A program made the translations under genes and the position numbers. From positions 992,001 through 1,056,000 of the forward strand of contig NZ_CP157484.1 of assembly GCF_045348435.1 (NCBI RefSeq): DNA of 64,000 bases, written 5' to 3'. The notes beneath the pieces were generated by a model. The model saw only the letters and a list, made by a program, of their open reading frames with translations. It searched no databases and was not told where the DNA came from. The stretch comes from Alsobacter sp045348435. GTDB lineage: Bacteria; Pseudomonadota; Alphaproteobacteria; Rhizobiales; Beijerinckiaceae. Shown in pieces: positions 35,717-43,837 of the stretch (its first letter is position 1; the number at the start of each line of letters is the position of its first letter).

Positions 35717-36544
35717 TCAAACGCGGGAGTTGGGTCCCCGCTTCCTGGATGAAGGCTTGGTCTCGGCCGGCGCCGCGTCGTTGGCCACGCTCGTCGGCGC
35801 CCAGCGCCGCCCGCCATTCGCGCCCGTGCGGGTGAGGTCCATGCGGAACGCGTAGCGGTCGGGCCGGTACAGGGCCGAGAGATGCTCCACGCCGCGCCCG
35901 TCACCGTCATAGACCACGCGGGTCAGCGCGATCAGGGCCGAGCCGATGTCCACGCCGAGCGCCGCCGCCGCCTCGGGCGGGGCCAGCACGGCGCTGATCT
36001 CCTGCGTCGCCCGGTCCACCAGCACGCCCGAGCGCTCCAGAAGCGCCAGCAGCGGCCGAGAGGCGAGCTCGCCTTCCGAATAGGTCACGCCGATGCGCTC
36101 TGGCACCTGCGTGGTCAGGAAGCTGAACGGCTCGCCGTCGATGATGCGCACCCGCACCGAGCGCTGCACCCGCTCGCCGGGCGCGAGGCGAAGCGCCTCG
36201 GCCACCGCCGCGGAGGGGTCCTGATAGCCGAAGGCCAGCAGCCGCACGTCGGTGGAGCGGCCCATCTGGATGAGGTTGGTGAGGACGTCCGCGAGGTCCG
36301 CCACCACGGGCTTGGCCGCATGGCGGGAGGTGACGAAGGTCCCGGCGCCCCGGCGCCTGTCGATCAGCCCCTCGCGCTCCAGCTCGGCCAGCGCGCGGCG
36401 CACCGTGATCCGCGACACGCTGTGCTCGGCCGCGAGCGCCTGCTCGCCCGGAAGGGCGTCGCCCGACGAGAGCCCGCCGCTGGCGATCCGCTCGCGCAGC
36501 ACCAGATAGACCTGGCGGGCCTTGGGCAGCTCGACTCCGGCCAA
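35717..36544 (-). CDS. GntR family transcriptional regulator, UTRA (HutC) type
   Basis: The 275-residue regulator has an N-terminal winged helix (PKARQVYLVLRERIASG, PGEQALAAEHSVSRITVRRAL, LIDRRRGAGTFV) and a C-terminal UTRA ligand-binding domain. It starts at TTG 36544, with GAGAGGG 4 bases upstream. It is the first gene of the minus-strand operon and divergent from leuCD, so it most likely controls both directions in response to a pathway metabolite. The C-terminus is slightly longer than usual (basic KPSSRKRGPNSRV tail). Confidence 0.88.
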   Translation of the reverse strand: MAGVELPKARQVYLVLRERIASGGLSSGDALPGEQALAAEHSVSRITVRRALAELEREGLIDRRRGAGTFVTSRHAAKPVVADLADVLTNLIQMGRSTDVRLLAFGYQDPSAAVAEALRLAPGERVQRSVRVRIIDGEPFSFLTTQVPERIGVTYSEGELASRPLLALLERSGVLVDRATQEISAVLAPPEAAAALGVDIGSALIALTRVVYDGDGRGVEHLSALYRPDRYAFRMDLTRTGANGGRRWAPTSVANDAAPAETKPSSRKRGPNSRV

Positions 36545-36569
36545 TTCACCCTCTCGATAGGACTTCTAT

Positions 36570-36589
36570 TTGTCTACAGTATGATACAA
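36570..36589. promoter_or_regulatory. Candidate GntR operator/promoter between gntR and leuC
   Basis: TTGT at 36570-36573 and ACAA at 36586-36589 bracket an imperfect dyad containing GTATGATAC, the kind of GTnTA...TAnAC symmetry bound by HutC-type GntR proteins. A TATGAT hexamer at 36580-36585 could be the -10 for leuC, but no good -35 is seen. It is the only AT-rich stretch in the gap. Confidence 0.35.
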
Positions 36590-36647
36590 CATGGTCCCGT
36601 CAAGCGCCTTTCGGACGGTCGCCTGGCAGACCTCGGAAGAACCCGCC

Positions 36648-38072
36648 ATGAGCCGCACCATCATCGACAAGCTCTGGGACGCCCATGTGGTCCTCACCCG
36701 CGAGGACGGCGTCAGCCTGCTCTGGATCGACCGGCATCTGCTGCATGAGGGCTCGTTCCACGCCTTCGACCAGGTGGAGAGGCGCGGCGCGGCGGTGGCC
36801 CGTCCGGAGCTCACCTTCGCGATCGCCGACCATTACGTGCCGACGCGCGGCCGGGCCGGCCGGCCGGACAATCCCGAGATCGCCCGGATGGTCGACCAGC
36901 TCGCCGCCAACGCCGCGCGCCATCACGTCCGGCTGATCGGCCTGCACGATCCGCGCCAGGGCATCGTGCATGTGGCCATCCCCGAGCAGGGGCTCACTCT
37001 GCCTGGCCTCACCGTCGTGTGCGGCGACAGCCACACCTCGACGCATGGCGCCTTGGGGGCCTACGCCTTCGGCATCGGCGCGTCCGAGGTCGCGCATGTG
37101 CTGATGACGCAGACGCTCTGGCAGAAGAAGCCGCGCCGCATGCGCATCGCGGTCGATGGCCCGCTGGCGCCAGGCGTCGGCGCCAAGGACGTCGCCCTCA
37201 CCATCATCGCCCGGATCGGCGCCGACGGCGCGCAGGGCTGCGCCATCGAATACGCCGGCTCGGCCGTGAGGGCGTTGTCGATGGAGGGGCGCATGACCCT
37301 CTGCAACCTTTCCATCGAGGCGGGGGGCCGGCTCGGCCTCGTCGCCCCGGACGAGACCACCTTCGTCTGGCTGCGGGGGCGCCCGTTCGCCCCGCAAGGG
37401 GCCGCGTTCGACGCCGCCGTGGAGGACTGGCGCGGCCTGGCCAGCGACGCCGACGCGGCGTTCGACCGCGAGGTGACCCTGGCCGGCGCCGACATCGCCC
37501 CCACGGTCACCTGGGGCGTCAGCCCCGAGCACGCCGCGCCCATCGACGGCGTCGTGCCCGATCCCGCCCGCATCGCCGACGAGAGCCGCGCGCAGGGAGT
37601 GCGCGACGCGCTCGCCTATATGGACCTGAAGCCCGGCGCGCCGCTCAGCTCGATCCGCATCGACCGGGCCTTCATCGGCTCCTGCACGAATGGCCGCATC
37701 GAGGACCTGCGCGCCGCCGCGGCCGTGCTGGCGGGCCGAAAGGCCGTCGTCCCCGGGCTGGTGTCGCCGGGGTCCTCGGCCGTCAAGCGCCAAGCCGAAG
37801 AGGAGGGGCTCGACCGCATCTTCCGCGACGCCGGCCTCGAATGGGCCGACTCGGGCTGCTCGATGTGCGTCGGCATGAACGGCGACGTCGTGCCGCCCGG
37901 CGAGCGCTGCGCCTCCACCACCAACCGCAATTTCAAGGGCCGGCAGGGTCCGGGCTCGCGCACCCATCTGATGTCGCCCGCCATGGTGGCGGCCGCCGCC
38001 GTCGCCGGCCGCCTCGCCGACGCCCGCGACCTGCTGGCGGGGCGCACAGTCCCGCAGGAGGGCCGCCCATGA
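36648..38072 (+). CDS. leuC: Aconitase-family hydro-lyase large subunit, LeuC type
   Basis: The 474-residue protein matches 3-isopropylmalate dehydratase large subunits: TIIDKLWDAH, VCGDSHTSTHGALGAYAFGIG, SMEGRMTLCNLSIEAG, and the 4Fe-4S ligands in FIGSCTNGRIEDL and GCSMCVGMN. ATG 36648 with GGAAGA upstream is preferred over ATG 36591. The ATG of leuD overlaps its stop. Close homologues hydrate isopropylmaleate, citraconate, maleate or dimethylmaleate. Because it is divergent from gntR and no leuA or leuB is near, a catabolic (R)-malate-forming role is plausible, but true LeuC cannot be excluded. Confidence 0.88.
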   Translation: MSRTIIDKLWDAHVVLTREDGVSLLWIDRHLLHEGSFHAFDQVERRGAAVARPELTFAIADHYVPTRGRAGRPDNPEIARMVDQLAANAARHHVRLIGLHDPRQGIVHVAIPEQGLTLPGLTVVCGDSHTSTHGALGAYAFGIGASEVAHVLMTQTLWQKKPRRMRIAVDGPLAPGVGAKDVALTIIARIGADGAQGCAIEYAGSAVRALSMEGRMTLCNLSIEAGGRLGLVAPDETTFVWLRGRPFAPQGAAFDAAVEDWRGLASDADAAFDREVTLAGADIAPTVTWGVSPEHAAPIDGVVPDPARIADESRAQGVRDALAYMDLKPGAPLSSIRIDRAFIGSCTNGRIEDLRAAAAVLAGRKAVVPGLVSPGSSAVKRQAEEEGLDRIFRDAGLEWADSGCSMCVGMNGDVVPPGERCASTTNRNFKGRQGPGSRTHLMSPAMVAAAAVAGRLADARDLLAGRTVPQEGRP

Positions 38073-38680
38073 CCCCCGTCGAGATCATCGAGACCGCCGC
38101 CGTCCCGCTGGCGCTGGCCAATGTCGACACGGACCAGCTCATCCCGGCCCGCTTCATGAAGCGGCCGCGCAGCGAGGGCTACGGCCCCTTCCTGCTGCAC
38201 GATCTGCGCGCCGGCGCCGAAGTCTCGCCCGCCGCCGCGCTCGACGACCCGCGCCGGGCCGGCGCGGCCGTGCTGGTGGCGCGGCGCAATTTCGGCTGCG
38301 GCTCGTCGCGCGAGGCGGCCGTCTATGCGCTGGCCGATTTCGGCGTGCGCTGCGTCGTGGCGCCGAGCTTCGGCGACATCTTCGCGTCGAACGCGGTGAA
38401 GAACGGCCTCGTGCCGGCGCTCGTCTCGGAGGAGGACGCGGAGGCCTTGCTGGCGTCCTCGGCCGTGCAGGACGCCCGCGTGGTCCGGGTCGACCTCGCG
38501 GCCCAGACGGTGACGGCCGGCAACCTGGTCGTGCCCTTCGCGATCGACCCGGTGTGGAAGACGCAGCTCCTGAACGGCTGGGACGACATCGACCTCACTC
38601 TGGCCGAGCGTCCCGCCATCGAGGCGTTCCGGTCCCGCGACGCGGCGGCGCGGCCCTGGGCGGCGCCGACGTCGGAGTGA
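38069..38680 (+). CDS. leuD: Aconitase-family hydro-lyase small subunit, LeuD type
   Basis: A 203-residue swivel-domain subunit with ALANVDTDQLIPARFMKRP, the NFGCGSSREAAVYALADFGV active-site loop, and SFGDIFASNAVKNGL. Length matches LeuD. The ATG overlaps the leuC stop (ATGA) and AGGAGGG lies upstream. It completes the dehydratase with LeuC. Its stop is 6 bp from that of the convergent dehydrogenase gene. Confidence 0.88.
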   Translation: MTPVEIIETAAVPLALANVDTDQLIPARFMKRPRSEGYGPFLLHDLRAGAEVSPAAALDDPRRAGAAVLVARRNFGCGSSREAAVYALADFGVRCVVAPSFGDIFASNAVKNGLVPALVSEEDAEALLASSAVQDARVVRVDLAAQTVTAGNLVVPFAIDPVWKTQLLNGWDDIDLTLAERPAIEAFRSRDAAARPWAAPTSE

Positions 38681-38686
38681 CCCGCC

Positions 38687-39553
38687 TTACTTGTCGAGGC
38701 GCGCCACGAGGCTGGACGTATCCCACCGGGAGCCGCCCATCTTCTGCACCTCGGAGTAGAACTGGTCGACCAGCGCCGTGACGGGCAGGTGCGCTCCGTT
38801 GCGGCGGGCCTCGGCGAGGCAGATCGACAGGTCCTTGCGCATCCAGTCGACCGCGAAGCCGAACTCGAATTGGCCGGCGTTCATGGTCTTGTAGCGGTTC
38901 TCCATTTGCCAGGACTGCGCCGCGCCCTTGGAGATCGTCTCGATGACGCCCTCCACGTCGAGGCCCGCCTTCTTGGCGAAATGCACGCCCTCCGACAGCG
39001 CCTGCACGAGGCCGGCGATGCAGATCTGGTTGACCATCTTGGTGAGCTGGCCCGCGCCCGAAGGGCCGAGCCGGCGGCAGGCGCGGGCGAAGCTCATGAT
39101 GGCGGGCTCGACCTTGGCGAAGACGTCCTCGTCGCCGCCGCACATCACGGTCAGCACGCCGTTCTCGGCGCCGGCCTGGCCGCCCGAGACGGGAGCGTCG
39201 ATGAAGTGCAGGCCGAGCTCCTGGCCCTTGGCGTAGAGCTCGCGCGCCACCTCGGCCGAGGCGGTGGTGTGGTCGACGAAGGTCGCGCCCTTCTCCATGC
39301 CGGCGAAGGCGCCGTCCTCGCCCAGCACGATCGAGCGCAGGTCGTCGTCATTGCCCACGCAGGCGAACACGATCTCCTGCCCGGCGGCCGCCTCCTTGGG
39401 GGTGCGGGCGGCCATGCCGCCATTCTCGCTCACCCAGGTCTGCGCCTTTGCGAAGGTGCGATTGTAGACGGTCACCTCATGGCCCTTCGCCTTGAGGTGG
39501 CGGGCCATGGGGTAGCCCATGACGCCGAGGCCGAGGAACGCGACTTTCGCCAT
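38687..39553 (-). CDS. NAD(P)-dependent beta-hydroxyacid dehydrogenase (HIBADH/tartronate semialdehyde reductase family)
   Basis: The 288-residue enzyme has the Rossmann FLGLGVMGYPMARHL, substrate-binding DAPVSGGQAGAENG, and catalytic Lys172 in GAGQLTKMVNQ. The family includes 3-hydroxyisobutyrate dehydrogenase and 2-hydroxy-3-oxopropionate reductase. It is convergent with leuD and 82 bp downstream of the amino-acid ABC permeases, so it may belong to either neighbourhood. The exact beta-hydroxy acid is unknown. Confidence 0.88.
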   Translation of the reverse strand: MAKVAFLGLGVMGYPMARHLKAKGHEVTVYNRTFAKAQTWVSENGGMAARTPKEAAAGQEIVFACVGNDDDLRSIVLGEDGAFAGMEKGATFVDHTTASAEVARELYAKGQELGLHFIDAPVSGGQAGAENGVLTVMCGGDEDVFAKVEPAIMSFARACRRLGPSGAGQLTKMVNQICIAGLVQALSEGVHFAKKAGLDVEGVIETISKGAAQSWQMENRYKTMNAGQFEFGFAVDWMRKDLSICLAEARRNGAHLPVTALVDQFYSEVQKMGGSRWDTSSLVARLDK

Positions 39554-39635
39554 ATCGAAACTCCTGCGCGGGTCGCGCCGCGGCGCTCCCGGAGACGGTG
39601 AGGGATCAGGGCCGGCCGGAACCGGGCGGCCGATA

Positions 39636-40352
39636 TCAGGCGTGAGACAGGTGCCGCGTCAAGCGCCGCTCGGCGACGTCCCACACACGGCGGATGATTT
39701 CAACGATCAGCAGATAGAGGACCGCGGCGAAGACATAGACCATCAGGTCGAAGGAGCGCGCGAAGGCGAAGCGGGTGGAGCCCATCAGGTCCAGGATGGT
39801 GACCAGCGACGCCACGGCCGAGGACTTCACCATGATGACGAGCTCGTTGCCGAGGGGCCGCAGCGCCACCATGGCGGCCTGGGGCGCGACGACCTTCCAG
39901 AAGATGTGGCGCGCCTTCATGCCGAGCGCCCGCGCCGCCTCCCACTGGCCCCGATGCACCGACTGGATGGAGCCGCGATAGATCTCGGCCTGGTAGGCGG
40001 CGGTGTTCAGCGTGAAGGTGAAGGCGGCGCAGAAGAACGCCTCGCGGAAATAGGTCCACAGCCCGATGCTGTCGAGGAACGGGCGGAACTGGCCGGCGCC
40101 GTAGTAGCACAGGAACAGCTGCGCCAGCAGCGGCGTGCCGCGGAAGAAGGTGGTGTAGGCGGTGGCGATCCCGGACGCGACGGGACCGCCATAGAGGCGC
40201 ACCAGCGCGATCGCCAGCCCCAGGGCCGAGCCGAGCACGATCGAGATCGCGACGAGCTGCATCGTCGTTCCGAGCCCGCCGAAGATGCGGCAGCCGTAAT
40301 TGGTCAGGGCCTCGTTGCCGATGACGTAGCCGGGATACTGGCACCAGTTCAT
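39636..40352 (-). CDS. Polar amino acid ABC transporter permease (HisM type)
   Basis: A 238-residue membrane permease of the His/Glu/Gln/Arg/opine family with LVRLYGGPVASGIATAYTTFFRGTPLLAQLF and the coupling motif EAARALGMKARHIFWKVVAPQA. It overlaps the upstream HisQ-type gene by 4 bases. The two form the channel for the binding proteins encoded upstream. No ATPase gene is next to it. Confidence 0.9.
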   Translation of the reverse strand: MNWCQYPGYVIGNEALTNYGCRIFGGLGTTMQLVAISIVLGSALGLAIALVRLYGGPVASGIATAYTTFFRGTPLLAQLFLCYYGAGQFRPFLDSIGLWTYFREAFFCAAFTFTLNTAAYQAEIYRGSIQSVHRGQWEAARALGMKARHIFWKVVAPQAAMVALRPLGNELVIMVKSSAVASLVTILDLMGSTRFAFARSFDLMVYVFAAVLYLLIVEIIRRVWDVAERRLTRHLSHA

Positions 40353-41077
40353 CGGCCGCGCCCCGCGCCGGAGACGAAGCCGCGATTGGTCCGGTCCTCG
40401 AGCTTGGAGATCCCCCAGGCGGAGGAGACCGAGAACAGCATGTAGATCAGGCAGGCCGCGCCGAAGAACAGGAAGGGCTCCTTGGTCACCACATTGGCCC
40501 GCCCGGTCCAGAACATCAGGTCGGGCAGGGCGATGACGGAGACGAGCGAGGTCTCCTTCAAAAGCACCATCCAGTTGTTGCCGAGGCCGGGCAGGGCGAC
40601 GCGCAGCAGCTGCGGCGCCACCACGAGGCGGAAGGCCAGCCCCTTGCTCAGGCCCAGCGCATAGGCGCCCTCGCGCTGGCCCTTGTGGATGGCGTTCAGC
40701 GCGCCGATCCAGACCTCGCAGGAGAACGCCCCGAGCACCAGGCCCAGCGCGATCATGCCGGCCACGAAGGCGGGCATCTCGATGTTGCCGGAGAGGCCGA
40801 CGCTCTTCCAGAGCTTCTGCAGGCCGAGCTGCAGGCCGAAATAGACGATGTAGAGCGTGAGAAGCTCCGGCACGCCGCGAAAGACGGTGGTGTAGAACGT
40901 CCCGAACGCGCGCAGCACGCTGCTGTCGGATCGCTTCGCCAGGGCCACCAGCAGCCCCAGCGCCACCCCGAACGGCAGCGTGGCGAGCGCCAGCGTGATG
41001 GTCACCAGCGCGCCGCGGGCCAGCTCGTCCCCCCAGCCTTTGTCGCCCCAGGCGAGGAGGTTCAGGTAGTAATCCAT
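40349..41077 (-). CDS. Polar amino acid ABC transporter permease (HisQ type)
   Basis: The 242-residue permease shows ALVTITLALATLPFGVALGLLVALAKRS, FYTTVFRGVPELLTLY and the EAA-type loop EGAYALGLSKGLAFRLVVAPQLL. The start is ATG 41077. It overlaps the HisM-type gene and follows the binding-protein gene across a 117-bp spacer with two stem-loops. Confidence 0.9.
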   Translation of the reverse strand: MDYYLNLLAWGDKGWGDELARGALVTITLALATLPFGVALGLLVALAKRSDSSVLRAFGTFYTTVFRGVPELLTLYIVYFGLQLGLQKLWKSVGLSGNIEMPAFVAGMIALGLVLGAFSCEVWIGALNAIHKGQREGAYALGLSKGLAFRLVVAPQLLRVALPGLGNNWMVLLKETSLVSVIALPDLMFWTGRANVVTKEPFLFFGAACLIYMLFSVSSAWGISKLEDRTNRGFVSGAGRGR

Positions 41078-41108
41078 GGCGCCGCGCAGGTCAGGCGGGG
41101 AGGGGACG

Positions 41109-41162
41109 CCGGTCGGGACCGGCCGGCGTCAGGCGAATGGAGCGGCCCCGCTGGGCCGCTCC
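41109..41162. other. Two stable stem-loops between binding-protein and permease genes
   Basis: GCCGGTC at 41109-41115 pairs with GACCGGC at 41118-41124, and GGAGCGGCCC at 41139-41148 pairs perfectly with GGGCCGCTCC at 41153-41162. They follow the binding-protein stop by about 30 bases on the minus strand and have no T-run. Such hairpins commonly stabilise the binding-protein mRNA and lower permease expression. Confidence 0.6.
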
Positions 41163-41194
41163 GCGTCGTGTCGCGTCAAGCGAGGCCGCGGGCC

Positions 41195-41980
41195 TCAGTC
41201 GACCATGATGTTGATCTTGAAGTACTTGTCGGCGATCTTCTTGTGCGTGCCGTCCTTGAGCGACTCCTCGATCGCCTTGGAGAACATGTCGCGCAGCGCC
41301 GTGTCCTCCTTGCGGACCGCCATGCCGACGCCCGGGCCGTGGATGGCCGGGTCGCGCTTCACTTCGCCGACGAACTTGCAGCAATCCTTGCCCTGGCCGT
41401 TGATGAAGTCCTCCAGCGAGAGCATGTCGGCGACGATGTAGTCGAGGCGTCCGTTCTTGAGGTCCAGATTGGCCTCTTCCTGGGTCGGGTAGAGCTTCAC
41501 CGACGAGCCGGAGTAGAACTTCTCCAGGTAGTTGGCGTGCACGGTCGAGCTCTGCGCGCCGATGGACTTGCCCTTCAGGGCGGCGGGCGAGGTGTCCGTG
41601 CTGGTCACGCTCTTGGCGGCGATCACGGAGATCGGCGTGCGGGTGTAGACGGCCGTGAAGTCGACCTTCTTCTTGCGCTCGTCGGTGGCGTTCATGCCGG
41701 CCGCGATGATGTCGTACTTGCCCGACAGCAGCGCCGGGATGATGCCGTCCCAGTCCTGCGCCACCCAGGTGCACTTGATCTTCATCTTGTCGCAAAGGGC
41801 GTTGACGTAGTCGATCTCGAAGCCCTCGAGTTCGCCCTTGGCGTTCAGGTTGTTGAAGGGCGGGTAGGCGCCTTCCGTCCCGACGCGGACTTCCTTCCAT
41901 TCCTTCTGCTGCGCCTGCGCGATGCCCGCGGCGGCCAAAAGGGCCGCGACGGCGACGGCAGCGATGCGAATGGTCTTCAT
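41195..41980 (-). CDS. Polar amino acid ABC transporter substrate-binding protein 1
   Basis: The 261-residue periplasmic protein has a Sec leader (MKTIRIAAVAVAALLAAAG...AQA) and the SBP_bac_3 landmarks VRVGTEGAYPPFNNLNAKGELEGFEIDYVNALC, WDGIIPALLSGKYDIIAAGM and GVGMAVRKEDTALRDMF. It resembles lysine/arginine/ornithine- or octopine-binding proteins. GGAGGG precedes ATG 41980. It is a paralogue of the gene 187 bp upstream. Confidence 0.92.
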   Translation of the reverse strand: MKTIRIAAVAVAALLAAAGIAQAQQKEWKEVRVGTEGAYPPFNNLNAKGELEGFEIDYVNALCDKMKIKCTWVAQDWDGIIPALLSGKYDIIAAGMNATDERKKKVDFTAVYTRTPISVIAAKSVTSTDTSPAALKGKSIGAQSSTVHANYLEKFYSGSSVKLYPTQEEANLDLKNGRLDYIVADMLSLEDFINGQGKDCCKFVGEVKRDPAIHGPGVGMAVRKEDTALRDMFSKAIEESLKDGTHKKIADKYFKINIMVD

Positions 41981-42167
41981 ATCGAAATCCCTCCAATGGT
42001 CCCGCTATGCGCGGGGCTCGTTCGACCGTCCCGTCTTGCTCCAGGGGCGCTGAGCGCCTCCAGCTTGACCTTATTGGGACGATGGTGGCGCATTGGACAC
42101 CGCCGCTTTGCGCGACGCAACAGCCTTGCCGGAGGAAGCCGCTGATTTGTCGGGCAAAGCCTGCCCG

Positions 42168-42947
42168 CTATTTCACGTCGAAGGGGAAGTACCGGGCACG
42201 GATGCGCGCATAGGTTCCATCCGCCTGGATACCGTCCAGCGCCTCTTCGAACAGGCGCTTCAGGTCGCCGTCGGCCTTGCGCAGGCCGATGCCGTAGCCT
42301 TCGCCGAAATAGGAGACGTCGTCCGGCGCGTCCGCCAGGAAGGCGCAGCAACTCGCCTCCTGGCCGCGCTTCAGCCATTCGGTCAAGGCGATCTTGTCCC
42401 CCAGCACGGCGTCGATGCGCCCGAGGGCGAGATCGAGGCTCGCCTCGTCCTGGTTGGCGTAGAGGCTGATCTCCGATCCGGGCTTGTAGAGATCCTCCAG
42501 ATAGGTGGCGTACACCGTCCCGCTCATCGCGCCGAGCTTGCGGCCCTTCAGGGCCTGCGGCGTGACAGCGGTCAGGTCGGTGTCCTTGCGGGCCATGAAG
42601 ACGGCGGGCGTGCGATAGTAGCGCTTGGTCAGCGCGATCTTCTGCCGGCGCTCCTCGGTGATCTCCAGCGAAGCCACGATGGCGTCGAACTTGCGCTTCT
42701 TCAGATCGGGGATGAGGTCGTCCCAATCGTCCAGCACGAAAACGCACTCCGTCTTCATGCGCTCGCACAGGGCCTTGGCGACGTCGATCTCGAAGCCCTG
42801 CAGCTTGTCGTCCTCGACGAAATTGAACGGAGGATACGCGCCCTCGGTGGCGATGCGGATGGTGGCCCAGTCCGCGGCGCGCGACGGCGAGATCGGGGCG
42901 CCTGCGAGCAGGGCCGCCAGGATGGCGATAGGCAGGCTCTTGTTCAC
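42168..42947 (-). CDS. Polar amino acid ABC transporter substrate-binding protein 2
   Basis: A 259-residue paralogue of the next binding protein, with a Sec leader, IRIATEGAYPPFNFVEDDKLQGFEIDVAKALC, WDDLIPDLKKRKFDAIVASL and GYGIGLRKADGDLKRLF. Both share a Cys pair pattern (ALC...KTEC and SCCAF). Two receptors for one channel would widen the substrate range. It is first in the minus-strand cluster. A short GC hairpin lies just after its stop. Confidence 0.92.
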   Translation of the reverse strand: MNKSLPIAILAALLAGAPISPSRAADWATIRIATEGAYPPFNFVEDDKLQGFEIDVAKALCERMKTECVFVLDDWDDLIPDLKKRKFDAIVASLEITEERRQKIALTKRYYRTPAVFMARKDTDLTAVTPQALKGRKLGAMSGTVYATYLEDLYKPGSEISLYANQDEASLDLALGRIDAVLGDKIALTEWLKRGQEASCCAFLADAPDDVSYFGEGYGIGLRKADGDLKRLFEEALDGIQADGTYARIRARYFPFDVK

Positions 42948-43031
42948 GGCTCTGCTTTGAGAAGTGGCGGCCCTGCCGGGCTCACGATTGCGCTGGCATT
43001 ATGCGCAGCGCCCGGGTTGCGGCAATGCGGT

Positions 43032-43661
43032 TTATTGCGAAGCCAGCAGCGCTTGCGCCGCCGACAGCTCCTCCGGGGTGTTCAGGTTGCAGAACGGATC
43101 CGGGCCGTCGCCCGCCGGGAACGGGACGATCCGGTGCGCGAGGCCCGCCAGCACGCGATGGACCGCCCGCCGTCCCTCCGCGAGCGCGGCCTCCACGGCC
43201 GGCCCGGCCCGGACCCGCCAGAGCCCGAAGAGCGGCTCCAGCCCGTTCGGGCCGCCGGCGATCGCCACGTCCATTTCCGCGGTCAGGGCGTCCCGCAGCC
43301 GCGCGACGGCGTCCAGCGGCAGGAACGGCGCGTCCGACGGGCAGGTCGCCACGACCGAATAGCCGTCGCGCCGCGCCAGCGCGATGGCGACGGCCACGCC
43401 GGCCAGCGGCCCGGGATTGTCGCCGTGCCGGTCCGGCTCCACCGGCAGTCCGAACGGCGCGAAACGGGCGGCGTCGCCATTGGCGTTGAGCGCCAGCCGG
43501 TCCACCTGCGGCCCGAACCGTTCGACCACATGGGCCAGCAGCGGCCGGCCGCCTAACTCCACGAAGGCCTTCTCGCGCCCCATCCGGGAGGACAGCCCGC
43601 CGGCCAGGATCACGCCCAGCACGGCTCCGGGCGCGCGCTGCGACCCGCTTTCGGTCTCCAT
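43032..43661 (-). CDS. mobA: Molybdenum cofactor guanylyltransferase MobA
   Basis: The 209-residue enzyme attaches GMP to molybdopterin to form the MGD cofactor. It has the nucleotide-binding VILAGGLSSRMGREKAFVELGGRPL, the metal-site CPSDAPFLPL and a C-terminal FCNLNTPEEL. ATG 43661 with GAGGAG upstream was chosen; the frame stays open further upstream without family sequence. It is a single gene divergent from the Mrp ATPase. moaA is also in this window, 10 kb away. Confidence 0.93.
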   Translation of the reverse strand: METESGSQRAPGAVLGVILAGGLSSRMGREKAFVELGGRPLLAHVVERFGPQVDRLALNANGDAARFAPFGLPVEPDRHGDNPGPLAGVAVAIALARRDGYSVVATCPSDAPFLPLDAVARLRDALTAEMDVAIAGGPNGLEPLFGLWRVRAGPAVEAALAEGRRAVHRVLAGLAHRIVPFPAGDGPDPFCNLNTPEELSAAQALLASQ

Positions 43662-43786
43662 GGCGGACTCCTCTTCCCAGGGCGCCGCGTCATTGACCGG
43701 CGCCGGCCGATCTTTACATAGAGGCGGCGGCGTCCGGACCCTAGTGCGGGCGCGCGCCGCCGATCGCAGCGCCCCCGGTGGGGCGC

Positions 43787-43828
43787 CAAGCAGCATTCGC
43801 CGTGAGGCAAGCAGCATTTCCCGTGAGG
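43787..43828 (+). repeat. 21-bp tandem duplication in the mrp leader
   Basis: CAAGCAGCATTCGCCGTGAGG (43787-43807, slightly more than one codon-aligned heptad) is repeated at 43808-43828 with two changes. The second unit supplies the GAGG of the mrp ribosome-binding site. Translated in the mrp frame it would read RQAAFAV RQAAFPV. Confidence 0.75.
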
Positions 43829-43837
43829 AGTGAGCCG

